The notes beneath the pieces were generated by a model that did not search any database, was not told the origin of the DNA, and was given only the letters and a program-made list of their open reading frames with translations. DNA of 43,350 bases. Source: a virus. Positions 1 to 5,706 of the stretch are shown here, piece after piece; positions within the stretch are counted from its first letter, which is position 1; each line of letters begins with the position of its first letter. The stretch lies in the IMG/VR virus record IMGVR_UViG_3300042448_000434, positions 1-43,350 of that record; one strand, 5' to 3'. The translations under genes were made by a program, and so were the position numbers.

Positions 1-135
1 AGGCGCATAAGCAAAAGCAAAAAGCGCGGCAAGCACTCTAAGAGTGCATCTGCTAACAAGGCTAGTAAGAACTACGCCAAGCCATACAGGTCGCAAGGGC
101 GTTAAAATGTGCATTAAGGCGCACTTTACCTGTTA
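1..135. repeat. Left copy of terminal direct repeat (circularity overlap)
   Basis: These 135 bases recur at 43216-43350 with a single difference (T at 127, A at 43342). Bases 1-105 are the 3' part of the small basic-protein gene that is complete at 43183-43320, so the left end of the window cuts through a gene. This is what a circular or circularly permuted genome looks like when an assembly runs past its starting point; a short true terminal repeat is the alternative. Confidence 0.9.
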
Positions 136-204
136 ATGTACGTTTTAATGTACATTATGACTACAAATTGTGCAATAAAAGGCACATTAAGCAATATGCA
201 AAAA

Positions 205-265
205 GTGCAAATTGCTAAGTCAAATGAGCATAAATTGTGCAAAGTGTAAAGTCAAATGAGCATAA
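205..265. repeat. Tandem direct repeat, two 29-base copies with 32-base period
   Basis: Copies lie at 205-233 and 237-265 and match at 26 of 29 positions. They share the exact 17-mer AAGTCAAATGAGCATAA (217-233 and 249-265) and both begin with GTGCAAA. The copies are separated by three bases. This is an iteron-like layout about 40 bases upstream of the promoter-like box before the endolysin gene. Confidence 0.8.
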
Positions 266-306
266 TGTGTAAAATGCCCAGTTTTTGATAATATAAACGT
301 GACAAA

Positions 307-316
307 TTGTAAATTA
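307..316 (+). promoter_or_regulatory. TTGTAAATTA box before endolysin
   Basis: Exact TTGTAAATTA eight bases before the ATG at 325. It is one of nine similar boxes found close upstream of rightward late genes. If it acts as a -7 element, transcription would start at or very close to the start codon. Confidence 0.45.
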
Positions 317-324
317 TACATACT

Positions 325-759
325 ATGAAACTATCAGAAAACTTCAGCCTTGAAGAGCTTAGTAAAACCTCTACCGGTTTGGATAACACTCCAAACAAAG
401 AGCAGATAGAAAACCTCCGGCAGTTAGCTATTAACGTACTACAGCCAGCTAGGGATGCCCTTGGTCCGATTAAAGTTACCAGCGCCTTCAGAGCGCCTGC
501 CGTCAATTCAAAGGTGGGTGGGGCATCAAGCAGCCAACATACAAAGGGAGAAGCGGCTGACCTTATGATGTCAGGAGGGCAAAAGAAGCTTTTAGAATGG
601 ATTATTGCGAACGTAGAGTTCGACCAGATAATCTCTGAGTTCCCTGATGCAAATGGCAACCCGCAGTGGGTTCACGTTAGCTACAGAGAAGGCAGCAACC
701 GCAACCAAAAACTTAAAGCAATAAAGTCAAATGGTAAAACTAAATATGTACCTTTATGA
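325..759 (+). CDS. M15-type peptidase endolysin
   Basis: A 144-residue protein resembling the Peptidase_M15_3 family, zinc-dependent enzymes that cut peptide cross-links of peptidoglycan. The expected zinc site is visible: SSSQHTKGEAAD around residues 68-79 supplies His72 and Asp79, and WVHVSY supplies His117. There is no signal peptide, so export to the cell wall would depend on a holin. It lies downstream of two holin candidates and the repeat region, and upstream of a spanin-like lipoprotein, which fits a lysis role. Its stop overlaps the next ATG (ATGA at 756-759). The length is normal for a single-domain phage M15 lysin. Confidence 0.85.
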   Translation: MKLSENFSLEELSKTSTGLDNTPNKEQIENLRQLAINVLQPARDALGPIKVTSAFRAPAVNSKVGGASSSQHTKGEAADLMMSGGQKKLLEWIIANVEFDQIISEFPDANGNPQWVHVSYREGSNRNQKLKAIKSNGKTKYVPL

Positions 760-860
760 GCGACAATAACTTTGACAACTGGCTAAATGAACTTGAAGAA
801 AAACCACAACCTATCTGTAGCATCGATAATCCTGACGGCTGCGATTCTTGCGGCAGTTAG
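756..860 (+). CDS. Small overlapping ORF (34 aa), function unknown
   Basis: Starts in the ATGA overlap with the endolysin stop and ends inside the signal-peptide region of the next gene, which is read in another frame. The peptide is acidic and Asn/Asp-rich at its N-terminus and ends with Cys-containing CSIDNPDGCDSCGS. The coupling to the endolysin stop is typical of this genome and is the main support for it being real. It may be a tiny lysis-module protein or serve only to couple translation of the spanin. Confidence 0.45.
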   Translation: MSDNNFDNWLNELEEKPQPICSIDNPDGCDSCGS

Positions 861-1200
861 TGGATGCCGTACTGCTCAACCTATCCTAGAGAGTGTAACT
901 GTTCGGGACACGGTAATTGTAACCAAAGAGCGAATCCTAAAGGACACGCTCCTGCTGTACAAAGACACGACAATATATCAAGAAAAAGTCAGTCTAAAGA
1001 TTGAATATATCGATAGGTTTGTCAAGGTAAAGGTTGTCTGTCCATCAGACACCATCAGGCTTACAACGGTAAAGGTTGTTACCAAGACTCAGGTAGTAAA
1101 AGAAAATCGATTTGCAGAAAGCATAAAGTCGCTATCTGTGCTTTTTTTGATTATCTTTACAGGACTAGTGGTTATTTGGTTAGTTAAGTTGACTAAGTAG
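787..1200 (+). CDS. Unimolecular spanin candidate (lipoprotein with C-terminal membrane anchor)
   Basis: A 137-residue protein with a lysine-rich N-terminus, a hydrophobic stretch and a lipobox VSGC that places the lipidated cysteine at residue 27. A middle region rich in charged and beta-forming residues (about 35-105) is followed by one C-terminal membrane segment (about 115-134) and a short basic end. A lipoprotein signal plus a C-terminal membrane helix is the layout of unimolecular spanins such as T1 gp11, which link outer and inner membranes and fuse them in the last step of lysis. Position right after the endolysin and just before the terminator agrees. Sequence similarity to known spanins cannot be judged here. 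Confidence 0.7.
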   Translation: MNLKKNHNLSVASIILTAAILAAVSGCRTAQPILESVTVRDTVIVTKERILKDTLLLYKDTTIYQEKVSLKIEYIDRFVKVKVVCPSDTIRLTTVKVVTKTQVVKENRFAESIKSLSVLFLIIFTGLVVIWLVKLTK

Positions 1201-1221
1201 TTTTAGTTTTTTGTGTGAATG

Positions 1222-1246
1222 AGAAGGGGGCTTACGCCCCCTTTTC
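1222..1246. terminator. Bidirectional terminator between converging units
   Basis: GGGGGC (1226-1231), loop TTAC, GCCCCC (1236-1241), flanked by AA on the left and TTTT on the right. It follows the spanin gene on the plus strand and directly adjoins the last leftward gene (stop at 1246-1248), so it can end both units. Confidence 0.85.
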
Positions 1247-1398
1247 TATTTACCCTTAATGCTCTCCTTCCATTCTATCATACAGACTGCATATCGCTGT
1301 GCTGTGGTGGGATAGTCTTGAACCATTACCTCATCGCCCATACAGCGTTCAGCATATTGTTTTTTGTTTTCCGTTTCAAGTGGTTTCGGTATCGGCAT
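1246..1398 (-). CDS. Small RCMGD-motif protein (50 aa)
   Basis: Reads MPIPKPLETENKKQYAERCM at the start, then GDEVMVQDYPTTAQRYAVC and a basic end. The pattern E/K-x-F/Y-x-x-RCMGD, then M, then a Q-R-x-AVC stretch is a small conserved module I know from many phages, often close to or fused to head-maturation genes. Its biochemical role is not known to me. It is the last gene of the leftward unit and ends at the bidirectional terminator. The reading frame is open upstream of this ATG through a hydrophobic stretch, but no normal start codon is available there, so the ATG at 1398 is preferred. Confidence 0.7.
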   Translation of the reverse strand: MPIPKPLETENKKQYAERCMGDEVMVQDYPTTAQRYAVCMIEWKESIKGK

Positions 1399-1486
1399 TT
1401 TGTTTTTCTTTATCGTTATACAAATAATTACAGGAACAAGAAGCTCCGTGGCAAGTGCAACTCGCCGTCCAAATAATCTTTTCCAT
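1376..1486 (-). CDS. Possible small Cys-rich ORF (36 aa)
   Basis: ATG at 1486 lies five bases after the stop of the membrane-protein gene (1491-1733). The peptide begins MEKIIWTASCTCHGASCSCN, with four cysteines. It overlaps the start of the 50-residue RCMGD gene in another frame. Position in the operon favours it, but there is no recognisable family and it could be chance. Confidence 0.25.
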   Translation of the reverse strand: MEKIIWTASCTCHGASCSCNYLYNDKEKQNADTETT

Positions 1487-1490
1487 AGTA

Positions 1491-1733
1491 TTAATTTACC
1501 AATTTACGATACACAAACTCCGCTACAAGTGGCGAGAAAAGTGCGTAAACAATATCAATTCCAATTACAAAATAGAATAGAACTGAGAACCAGAATGTTG
1601 AGCACAATACGCAGTTGAATGGCTTAAAGTTTAGTCGCTGTTCTACAAAACTCACATAGGGGTCAAATATATACAGGTAGGAAAACATCAATCCGGTGGC
1701 TACTACAACCACCCAGGTTTCATAAATTGTCAT
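1491..1733 (-). CDS. Membrane protein with CxxC motif (DUF1360-like?)
   Basis: An 80-residue hydrophobic protein with a first membrane segment near residues 7-24 and more hydrophobic stretches around 46-75. Between them lies FNCVLCSTFW, a Cys-x-x-Cys next to Phe-Trp, which recalls the DUF1360 family of small membrane proteins. It starts in an ATGA overlap with the stop of the sigma-like gene upstream, so the two are probably translationally coupled. Function unknown; a role at the host membrane is the most that can be inferred. Confidence 0.65.
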   Translation of the reverse strand: MTIYETWVVVVATGLMFSYLYIFDPYVSFVEQRLNFKPFNCVLCSTFWFSVLFYFVIGIDIVYALFSPLVAEFVYRKLVN

Positions 1734-2131
1734 AAATCTTTACTTAAATTATCATCTTTGGTGTAGCGAAGATACTTCATAACTATGCTGCCATCCTCTA
1801 CAATTCTTACCTTTCCAGATATTTTTTGTCCATATACATCGCTCCACTTCAAAGAGGTCATCTTGTTGTACATAGCCGAGAATATCATAGAGATTACAAG
1901 GTTCGCTGCGCTTTCGTTTGGCCTGTAGTAGTGCAGAAACTTCTCGCAACAGCGCATAACGCCCTCATCGATTAGCACCTGCACAAGTTCTTGGTTGTCT
2001 GGTGACTTAAATGAGGAGTTGGCTATCTCTCCAGCCCTGTCAAGTATAAACCTGCCGAGCTTCTCTGTTATCCTGCCGTTCTCCACCGAGAGCTGCGCCT
2101 CAATCTCTATCTGCTCCTTGTCGTATCTCAT
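1730..2131 (-). CDS. Late sigma-like factor (T4 gp55-type)
   Basis: With the ATG at 2131 (MRYDKEQIE) the product is 133 residues; an ATG at 2179 would overlap the upstream gene much more. The core follows the sigma region-2 pattern seen in T4 gp55: a helix around ITEKLGRFILDRAGEIA, a gap, then QELVQVLIDEGVMRC with an aromatic HYYRPNES stretch and NLVISMIFSAMYNKM. In T4, gp55 directs host RNA polymerase to late promoters that have only a -10-type element. This gene lies near the end of the leftward unit. The assignment comes from pattern recall, not alignment; a general small DNA-binding protein is the alternative. Confidence 0.55.
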   Translation of the reverse strand: MRYDKEQIEIEAQLSVENGRITEKLGRFILDRAGEIANSSFKSPDNQELVQVLIDEGVMRCCEKFLHYYRPNESAANLVISMIFSAMYNKMTSLKWSDVYGQKISGKVRIVEDGSIVMKYLRYTKDDNLSKDL

Positions 2132-2324
2132 TTTCCAAGGAAGTAAGCATTGATAATATCTCTGGCATATAGTCTGCAAGTTCTGAAGGTCTCACCTTCA
2201 TATTTTTTGCTATGCCAACGAGTGTGACGTTCTCTCTGTTGATGACGCGGACCCTTATCTGCTCATAGAGCTCAATAAGGAAGTCGGCCTCATCCTTGCT
2301 TAAGATTTCGTAATAGTCGTCCAT
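2100..2324 (-). CDS. Small HTH-like protein (74 aa)
   Basis: Acidic, helical protein with a stretch (VTLVGIAKNMKVRPSELADY, about residues 34-53) that looks like a helix-turn-helix. It overlaps the sigma-like gene by about 30 bases at its 3' end and the next upstream gene at its 5' end, so it belongs to the same tightly packed operon. It could act with the sigma-like protein, but nothing beyond position supports that. Confidence 0.6.
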   Translation of the reverse strand: MDDYYEILSKDEADFLIELYEQIRVRVINRENVTLVGIAKNMKVRPSELADYMPEILSMLTSLENEIRQGADRD

Positions 2325-2533
2325 TCTTTGTCGGAATAAGGTCTAATCATTTTCCCAAACTCTTGGTCGAGTTCTTGGATTTCATCCATCAGCTTCCATT
2401 CCTTCCTGTACGCATCCTTAATGTCCTTGAGTGTAGAGTCCTGACCTGTGTTGGCGAACAGAGATGCCATCTCCATAAGCTTTTGGTCAATAGCCTCTCT
2501 TATATTTATGTCTGTGTAATACTTAGATTCCAT
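2300..2533 (-). CDS. Hypothetical protein (77 aa)
   Basis: Charged, mostly helical protein rich in Lys, Glu and Asp, with no membrane segment or motif that I recognise. It overlaps the RusA-like gene upstream by 11 bases and the HTH-like gene downstream by 25 bases, as expected in this compact leftward operon. Confidence 0.6.
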   Translation of the reverse strand: MESKYYTDINIREAIDQKLMEMASLFANTGQDSTLKDIKDAYRKEWKLMDEIQELDQEFGKMIRPYSDKEWTTITKS

Positions 2534-2891
2534 AAACTTCGTATCCTTTTATTTTAATTTTAACCTGATAAACGTTTTTTGGTAGGCTCCCGTCAAATTC
2601 AATCTTAACTCTCTTAAAATAGGTAGGAGTGTCATCTGCAACATACCCCTCTTGGACAAGACAATCAGATAGAAACTTTGAAACAAGAATACCGTTGTCA
2701 ATGTCAAGACGACTATTGTAGCTAATATCCAGACAAAAACTTTCACAAGTAAACTTGTCAAATTTTTCAAGCTCTTGTAGAATTGCTGCTTTGTAATCAT
2801 TTTTATATTTTAGTCTAGTTGCCCAGTGAACACCAGCGTATATTTTGTTTAGGCTTGGTGGCTTGGGCAGGTTTAGGATTATTTCTTCCAA
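2523..2891 (-). CDS. RusA-like Holliday junction resolvase
   Basis: The recognisable protein begins LEEIILNLPKPPSLNKIY, typical of RusA N-termini, so I place the start at the TTG at 2891 (122 residues, near the usual RusA size of about 120). The ATG at 2996 would add 35 atypical residues lying entirely over the upstream gene. Acidic residues expected for metal binding are present: RLDIDNG (Asp63 and Asp65 in this numbering) and VADDTPTYF (Asp86/87). RusA-family enzymes cut branched DNA at Holliday junctions, useful for resolving recombination intermediates before packaging. It belongs with the exonuclease and annealing genes of the same unit. Confidence 0.75.
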   Translation of the reverse strand: MEEIILNLPKPPSLNKIYAGVHWATRLKYKNDYKAAILQELEKFDKFTCESFCLDISYNSRLDIDNGILVSKFLSDCLVQEGYVADDTPTYFKRVKIEFDGSLPKNVYQVKIKIKGYEVYGI

Positions 2892-3289
2892 AGCTCTAAC
2901 ACTTGAGAATTTCGGATGTTGAGGTAGCCGACCACTTTGGTCACTTTCTCTCGGTTGGCAAACTCTGTAGTCTTTGGCATTCTGCGTTCTTCCCAAGCTG
3001 GAACTGGTAGGTCCGTTAGGTTGAATACAAAAACACCAAAGGGCGTAGAATTAATGTACAATGGTATCGTACGAAACTCTAACGCCCTTGATAGCAGGTT
3101 GTCATATTTACTTTTCTCTATGAGAAGGTCATCGTAGTGTGTCTTACGACACTTTAGCTCGATGTCGGAGTTGGTGGCGACAGAGTAGCAATCGTAAAAG
3201 CTAAACTCATCGCGGCAGGTCTCCAGGTCAGGTAGGTTTCCCTCCTTTAGATAATTGAAAAGCTCTCGCTCATTTCTGATTAGCATCAT
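2879..3289 (-). CDS. PD-(D/E)XK-like nuclease
   Basis: A 136-residue protein with the pattern DIELKCRKTHYDDLLIEKSK around residues 42-61, where ELK matches the E-x-K core of PD-(D/E)XK nucleases and the following basic/aromatic helix is typical of small phage members. A preceding acidic strand (FYDCYSVATNSD) could supply the first Asp. A following beta strand (GVFVFNL) fits the fold. The substrate is unknown. It lies between the RusA-like resolvase and the DUF1599 gene and overlaps the latter by about 20 bases. Confidence 0.6.
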   Translation of the reverse strand: MMLIRNERELFNYLKEGNLPDLETCRDEFSFYDCYSVATNSDIELKCRKTHYDDLLIEKSKYDNLLSRALEFRTIPLYINSTPFGVFVFNLTDLPVPAWEERRMPKTTEFANREKVTKVVGYLNIRNSQVLELWKK

Positions 3290-3548
3290 TTATTGCAATC
3301 TTCAGAAGGATAAGATACCCGATTAGGTCGGATATTGTATCTTCTGTGTCGGAGTTAATTCCCCTATTTCTTATCCTCATAAGCTTATCGTCAATCCTTG
3401 CGGTCAACGATATTACAGCATCTGAGTTTCCAAAGATGGCAACAGGGCTAAGGGCCGAGTCACCATAGGCTCTATTTTTGGACAGCAACAAATCACGAAC
3501 AGAGTTCGACATTTCCGTTATCTTATCTTCAGAACTTTTCATTTTCAT
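3270..3548 (-). CDS. DUF1599 (Nmad1-like) protein
   Basis: Starting at the ATG at 3548 (or 3542), the product is about 92 residues. The core LLLSKNRAYGDSALSPVAIF followed by ARIDDKLMRIRN and an acidic helix with ISDLIGYLILL matches the DUF1599 / nucleotide-modification-associated domain 1 pattern. Family members occur with nucleotide-modification or nucleotide pyrophosphohydrolase functions in phages. Metal-binding acidic residues are plausible in AYGDSAL and ARIDDK. The longer frame to 3614 begins inside the upstream gene and lacks family similarity there. It may act on dNTP pools. Confidence 0.65.
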   Translation of the reverse strand: MKMKSSEDKITEMSNSVRDLLLSKNRAYGDSALSPVAIFGNSDAVISLTARIDDKLMRIRNRGINSDTEDTISDLIGYLILLKIAINDANQK

Positions 3549-3831
3549 CAAACAAAGATACTTCAAATTTATATACTTTCTTCTTTCCGTTAGATTCAAG
3601 TAACAGACGACCATTTATAGGATTAAAAAACACATACCTTTCGGAGTGTCCTGTGTAGTCAGATACGTCAAACTTATACTCTTGGTTGTTGAGCACAAGG
3701 TTTAGGTCCTCATCCAATTCAGCAGAAGTTATCTGCTCTATGTTCAGGTTAAAGAATAGGCAGATAGTGTTCCCCCAGTTCCTTTTGTACTCTCTAACTA
3801 ACGAGAGGTTGGGCGTAGATTCTGCTTCCAT
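3529..3831 (-). CDS. Hypothetical protein (100 aa)
   Basis: A soluble protein of mixed charge with many predicted beta strands in its C-terminal half (YVFFNPINGRLLLESN, KVYKFEVSLFD). No family recognised. It overlaps the helicase gene upstream by 38 bases and the DUF1599 gene downstream by about 20 bases. Confidence 0.6.
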   Translation of the reverse strand: MEAESTPNLSLVREYKRNWGNTICLFFNLNIEQITSAELDEDLNLVLNNQEYKFDVSDYTGHSERYVFFNPINGRLLLESNGKKKVYKFEVSLFDENEKF

Positions 3832-4723
3832 CGAATTGGTTTACTTCGTAATATCTATTAGTCATTCTGTCGTAGTACATATATACCCATCCAAGCTTAC
3901 CCACAGCCTTCGGCTTGGCTTTCACAATGGAAATCTTTACCTGATTAGGCTCGTAGGGCACTCCGTTGCTGTCGCACAGCCCGTAGGGGCAGCGCCAGAT
4001 ACTAACGACCATCATACCCTTCCGGGACCACTGCATACCACCTGCGATGTCGTTCATAGTCGGAACATCCACAAAGGGGATTCCGTCTTTGTACTTAACC
4101 TGCTGGTGCTTAGTGTGTACCGTTACAATGGTGTGGTAGTCGCGCTCTGCTGAGTGCTTCCTTACCCTCGTGAGAATCTGCCCGATGGCGATGTCCTCCC
4201 TTACTCCCGAAGAAACATCCGTCTTTATCTCGGTGAATGGGTCTACGATGCAGCCGTCAATCTTTATATTGTATCGCGATTCTATGTCAGCAACAGCCGT
4301 GTAGAACCCTTCTATGGTTATGTCTTGCAATCCTGAGTCGATGATGTAGAAGTGCTTGCTGATAAAGTCTATGGCCTTCTGTGCCTCTTCATCTGATGCC
4401 GTCACCATATCGTTAAGCAGGAATGGCTTACGGAGATAAACCCAAGCGAGCTCTGCGAATACATCAACCGGGCTTCCTGTTTCTGGTGAGTATACTGCCC
4501 ACTTCCATCCGGAGAACTCAGCGAGGTTCATCATAATCTCAAATCCAAACTGGGACTTGCCTTGGTGTGCACCTGCGTATACATAGGTGGTGCTTCCTCG
4601 CTTTACTGAGTATTTGTCGAAGAGAGAGTGGAATCCAACCCATTCTCCTTTTTTCATACCATCGTTGCGTAGTTCGTAAAGTTGCTCTTTTACTTTTTCT
4701 ATGTCGAATATAAATTCTCTCAT
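3794..4723 (-). CDS. DnaB-type replicative helicase (RecA-fold)
   Basis: A 309-residue RecA-fold ATPase. Walker A is YAGAHQGKSQF (Gly51-Ser57, GxxxxGKS) and Walker B is KIDGCIVDPF with Asp161. A later strand ending TIVTVHTKHQQ (around residue 200) and the GGMQWSRKGMMVV segment match the sensor and DnaB-C-type motifs. It lacks the N-terminal primase-binding or primase domain of full DnaB or T7 gp4, so it is either a single-domain replicative helicase or a related DNA-processing ATPase. It starts four bases inside the preceding gene's end. It is the only replication-fork motor visible in the genome. Confidence 0.75.
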   Translation of the reverse strand: MREFIFDIEKVKEQLYELRNDGMKKGEWVGFHSLFDKYSVKRGSTTYVYAGAHQGKSQFGFEIMMNLAEFSGWKWAVYSPETGSPVDVFAELAWVYLRKPFLLNDMVTASDEEAQKAIDFISKHFYIIDSGLQDITIEGFYTAVADIESRYNIKIDGCIVDPFTEIKTDVSSGVREDIAIGQILTRVRKHSAERDYHTIVTVHTKHQQVKYKDGIPFVDVPTMNDIAGGMQWSRKGMMVVSIWRCPYGLCDSNGVPYEPNQVKISIVKAKPKAVGKLGWVYMYYDRMTNRYYEVNQFDGSRIYAQPLVS

Positions 4724-5043
4724 TTTGTAAATTCTTGGTTGTAGTCTTGTTCTTTGTGTGCGAATGATTCTGATATTGGCTTTTGTTCAAAGCACTGCTT
4801 GACATAAAATTCTTTAATCTTTTTGCCTGTCAGCCCATTCTGAACCATCATTTGGTAGATGATTTCAGGGTTGGCGTTGATATGTTCTATGCTCTTTGCT
4901 CTTGACACAAACTCATAAGGTCTGTCCTCTGAGCCCTTGTAGTGGTTGACGTATGATTTACCATAGGTAACCTTCCAAGCAAGCTGAACCTTGTATAGGT
5001 ATATTGTCTGAAACAATGGTTGCTGTTCTGTAGTTTCCTCCAT
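4720..5043 (-). CDS. Hypothetical protein before helicase (107 aa)
   Basis: Soluble, fairly basic protein with a central helical region (EFVSRAKSIEHINANPEIIY). No family recognised. Its stop overlaps the helicase ATG by four bases (4720-4723), so translation is likely coupled. A loader or accessory for the helicase would fit its place, but only position suggests it. Confidence 0.65.
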   Translation of the reverse strand: MEETTEQQPLFQTIYLYKVQLAWKVTYGKSYVNHYKGSEDRPYEFVSRAKSIEHINANPEIIYQMMVQNGLTGKKIKEFYVKQCFEQKPISESFAHKEQDYNQEFTK

Positions 5044-5047
5044 TTTG

Positions 5048-5140
5048 TTATTGTGTGCAATAGCAGTCTCCTGTTCCTTCGTTAATCTGTTGGATTGTCC
5101 GCAGGCATACTGGGCAGGGTTCTGTAGTTTCTTTTATCAT
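5048..5140 (-). CDS. Tiny zinc-knuckle-like protein (30 aa)
   Basis: The ATG at 5140 overlaps the stop of the preceding gene in the form ATGA, and the stop lies four bases before the next ATG at 5043. The peptide has CPVC near its start and CYC near its end, the spacing of a single small zinc-binding knuckle. The tight fit into the operon is strong evidence for a real gene despite its size. Function unknown. Confidence 0.7.
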   Translation of the reverse strand: MIKETTEPCPVCLRTIQQINEGTGDCYCTQ

Positions 5141-5298
5141 TTCTCGTTGGTGTTAGTATCCCAATGGTATTCGCACTCTCCATCTTTGATAGGTGGGTTC
5201 ATAAAGTAGGATTGCCACATTCCCGTAGGGGCAGTGTATCGGTAGCAGGTCATCTTGAGGTCGCAATCTGCGCCACTACATTTAGTGATGTCGGTCAT
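5137..5298 (-). CDS. Small Cys-rich phage protein (53 aa)
   Basis: I choose the ATG at 5298, giving MTDITKCSGADCDLKMTCYR, because an ATG at 5331 lies within the preceding small gene. Cysteines at CSGADC, TCYRY and GECEYHW suggest a zinc-binding protein; the pattern KCSG-C-LK-CYRYTAP followed by QSYF and PP-x-CEYHW is a conserved small phage family I recognise without a known function. Its stop overlaps the next ATG. Confidence 0.7.
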   Translation of the reverse strand: MTDITKCSGADCDLKMTCYRYTAPTGMWQSYFMNPPIKDGECEYHWDTNTNEK

Positions 5299-5386
5299 AC
5301 CATCTGCGATACATCGCTGCCGCAACAGCAATACGTTGTGGGTAGAACGGATAGTCGGGCTTGAGTTTAGCCATAGCTATTCTCAT
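5282..5386 (-). CDS. Small basic protein (34 aa, or 30 from internal ATG)
   Basis: Starts at 5386 (MRIAMAKLKP) or at the second ATG at 5374, 16 to 28 bases after the stop of the upstream gene. It ends inside the next gene's start (overlap of 17 bases). The sequence DYPFYPQRIAVAAAMYRRWY is short, aromatic and basic. Operon position and the overlap pattern support it. No function known. Confidence 0.55.
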   Translation of the reverse strand: MRIAMAKLKPDYPFYPQRIAVAAAMYRRWYDRHH

Positions 5387-5402
5387 AAACTGATTACGCT
5401 CA

Positions 5403-5648
5403 TCAATTAATATCTTCCTCTGTGTCTTCATAGTGCTCTCCGTTGTTTCCATTTTGTCCGATTATGTCCATCCTTGAATTTAACTCCTCCTCCTTCTCAG
5501 CCCATTCAGCATCAAAGATTCTACGACTCAGCAAGTCCTCTTCAGACTCCTTTAACTTTCTGCTACCGCCAGATGTTTTCTGGTTGTCAACGTGACTCTG
5601 GCTGTCGCCTAAGTCATCCCAATATAAAAAACGGAACTTGTTATCCAT
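5403..5648 (-). CDS. Hypothetical acidic protein (81 aa)
   Basis: Highly charged with an acidic C-terminus (EHYEDTEEDIN) and a Ser/Lys/Glu-rich middle, probably helical. No family recognised. It follows the terminator behind the SSB-like gene, so it may be transcribed by readthrough or from an unseen promoter in the 58-base gap. Confidence 0.6.
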   Translation of the reverse strand: MDNKFRFLYWDDLGDSQSHVDNQKTSGGSRKLKESEEDLLSRRIFDAEWAEKEEELNSRMDIIGQNGNNGEHYEDTEEDIN

Positions 5649-5660
5649 ATTATTGGTGAT

Positions 5661-5685
5661 GAAAAAGGGGGCATAGCCCCCCTCA
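5661..5685 (-). terminator. Terminator after SSB-like gene
   Basis: On the minus strand GGGGGC, loop TAT, GCCCCC is followed by TTTTT (5667-5680 stem, T-run at 5662-5666). It lies between the SSB-like gene and the next leftward gene and probably attenuates rather than ends the unit, because genes continue closely packed beyond it. Confidence 0.75.
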
Positions 5686-5706
5686 ACATTCAGCTATCTA
5701 ACATTG

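Larger units (their letters stand above)
106..324. other. Non-coding repeat-rich region before the endolysin
   Basis: About 220 AT-rich bases with no convincing gene, lying between the small basic-protein gene (ending at 105) and the endolysin. It is dense in repeated words: TTAATGTAC near 133 and 147, AAATTGTGCAA twice, and several GTGCA/TGCAC-type words. It contains the tandem repeat at 205-265 and the promoter-like box at 307-316. Its function is not shown by sequence; a packaging site, an origin or late-gene control are possible. Confidence 0.6.

Noticed and set aside
1-135. True direct terminal repeat of a linear genome
   Set aside because: Possible, but the only gene here is complete only when the ends are joined and the length is typical of assembly overlap; circular closure is simpler.
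252-659. Open frame opposite the endolysin gene (135 codons)
   Set aside because: It lies antisense to a gene with clear M15 zinc motifs and has no recognisable features; explained as a shadow frame.
1219-1618. Plus-strand open frames (84-85 codons) around the convergence point
   Set aside because: They begin in or just after the terminator and lie antisense to coupled leftward genes, including the RCMGD protein; no coding features.
2549-2800. Minus-strand hydrophobic frame (83 codons) within the RusA gene
   Set aside because: Overlaps the RusA-like gene in another frame over its conserved Asp motifs; no independent support.
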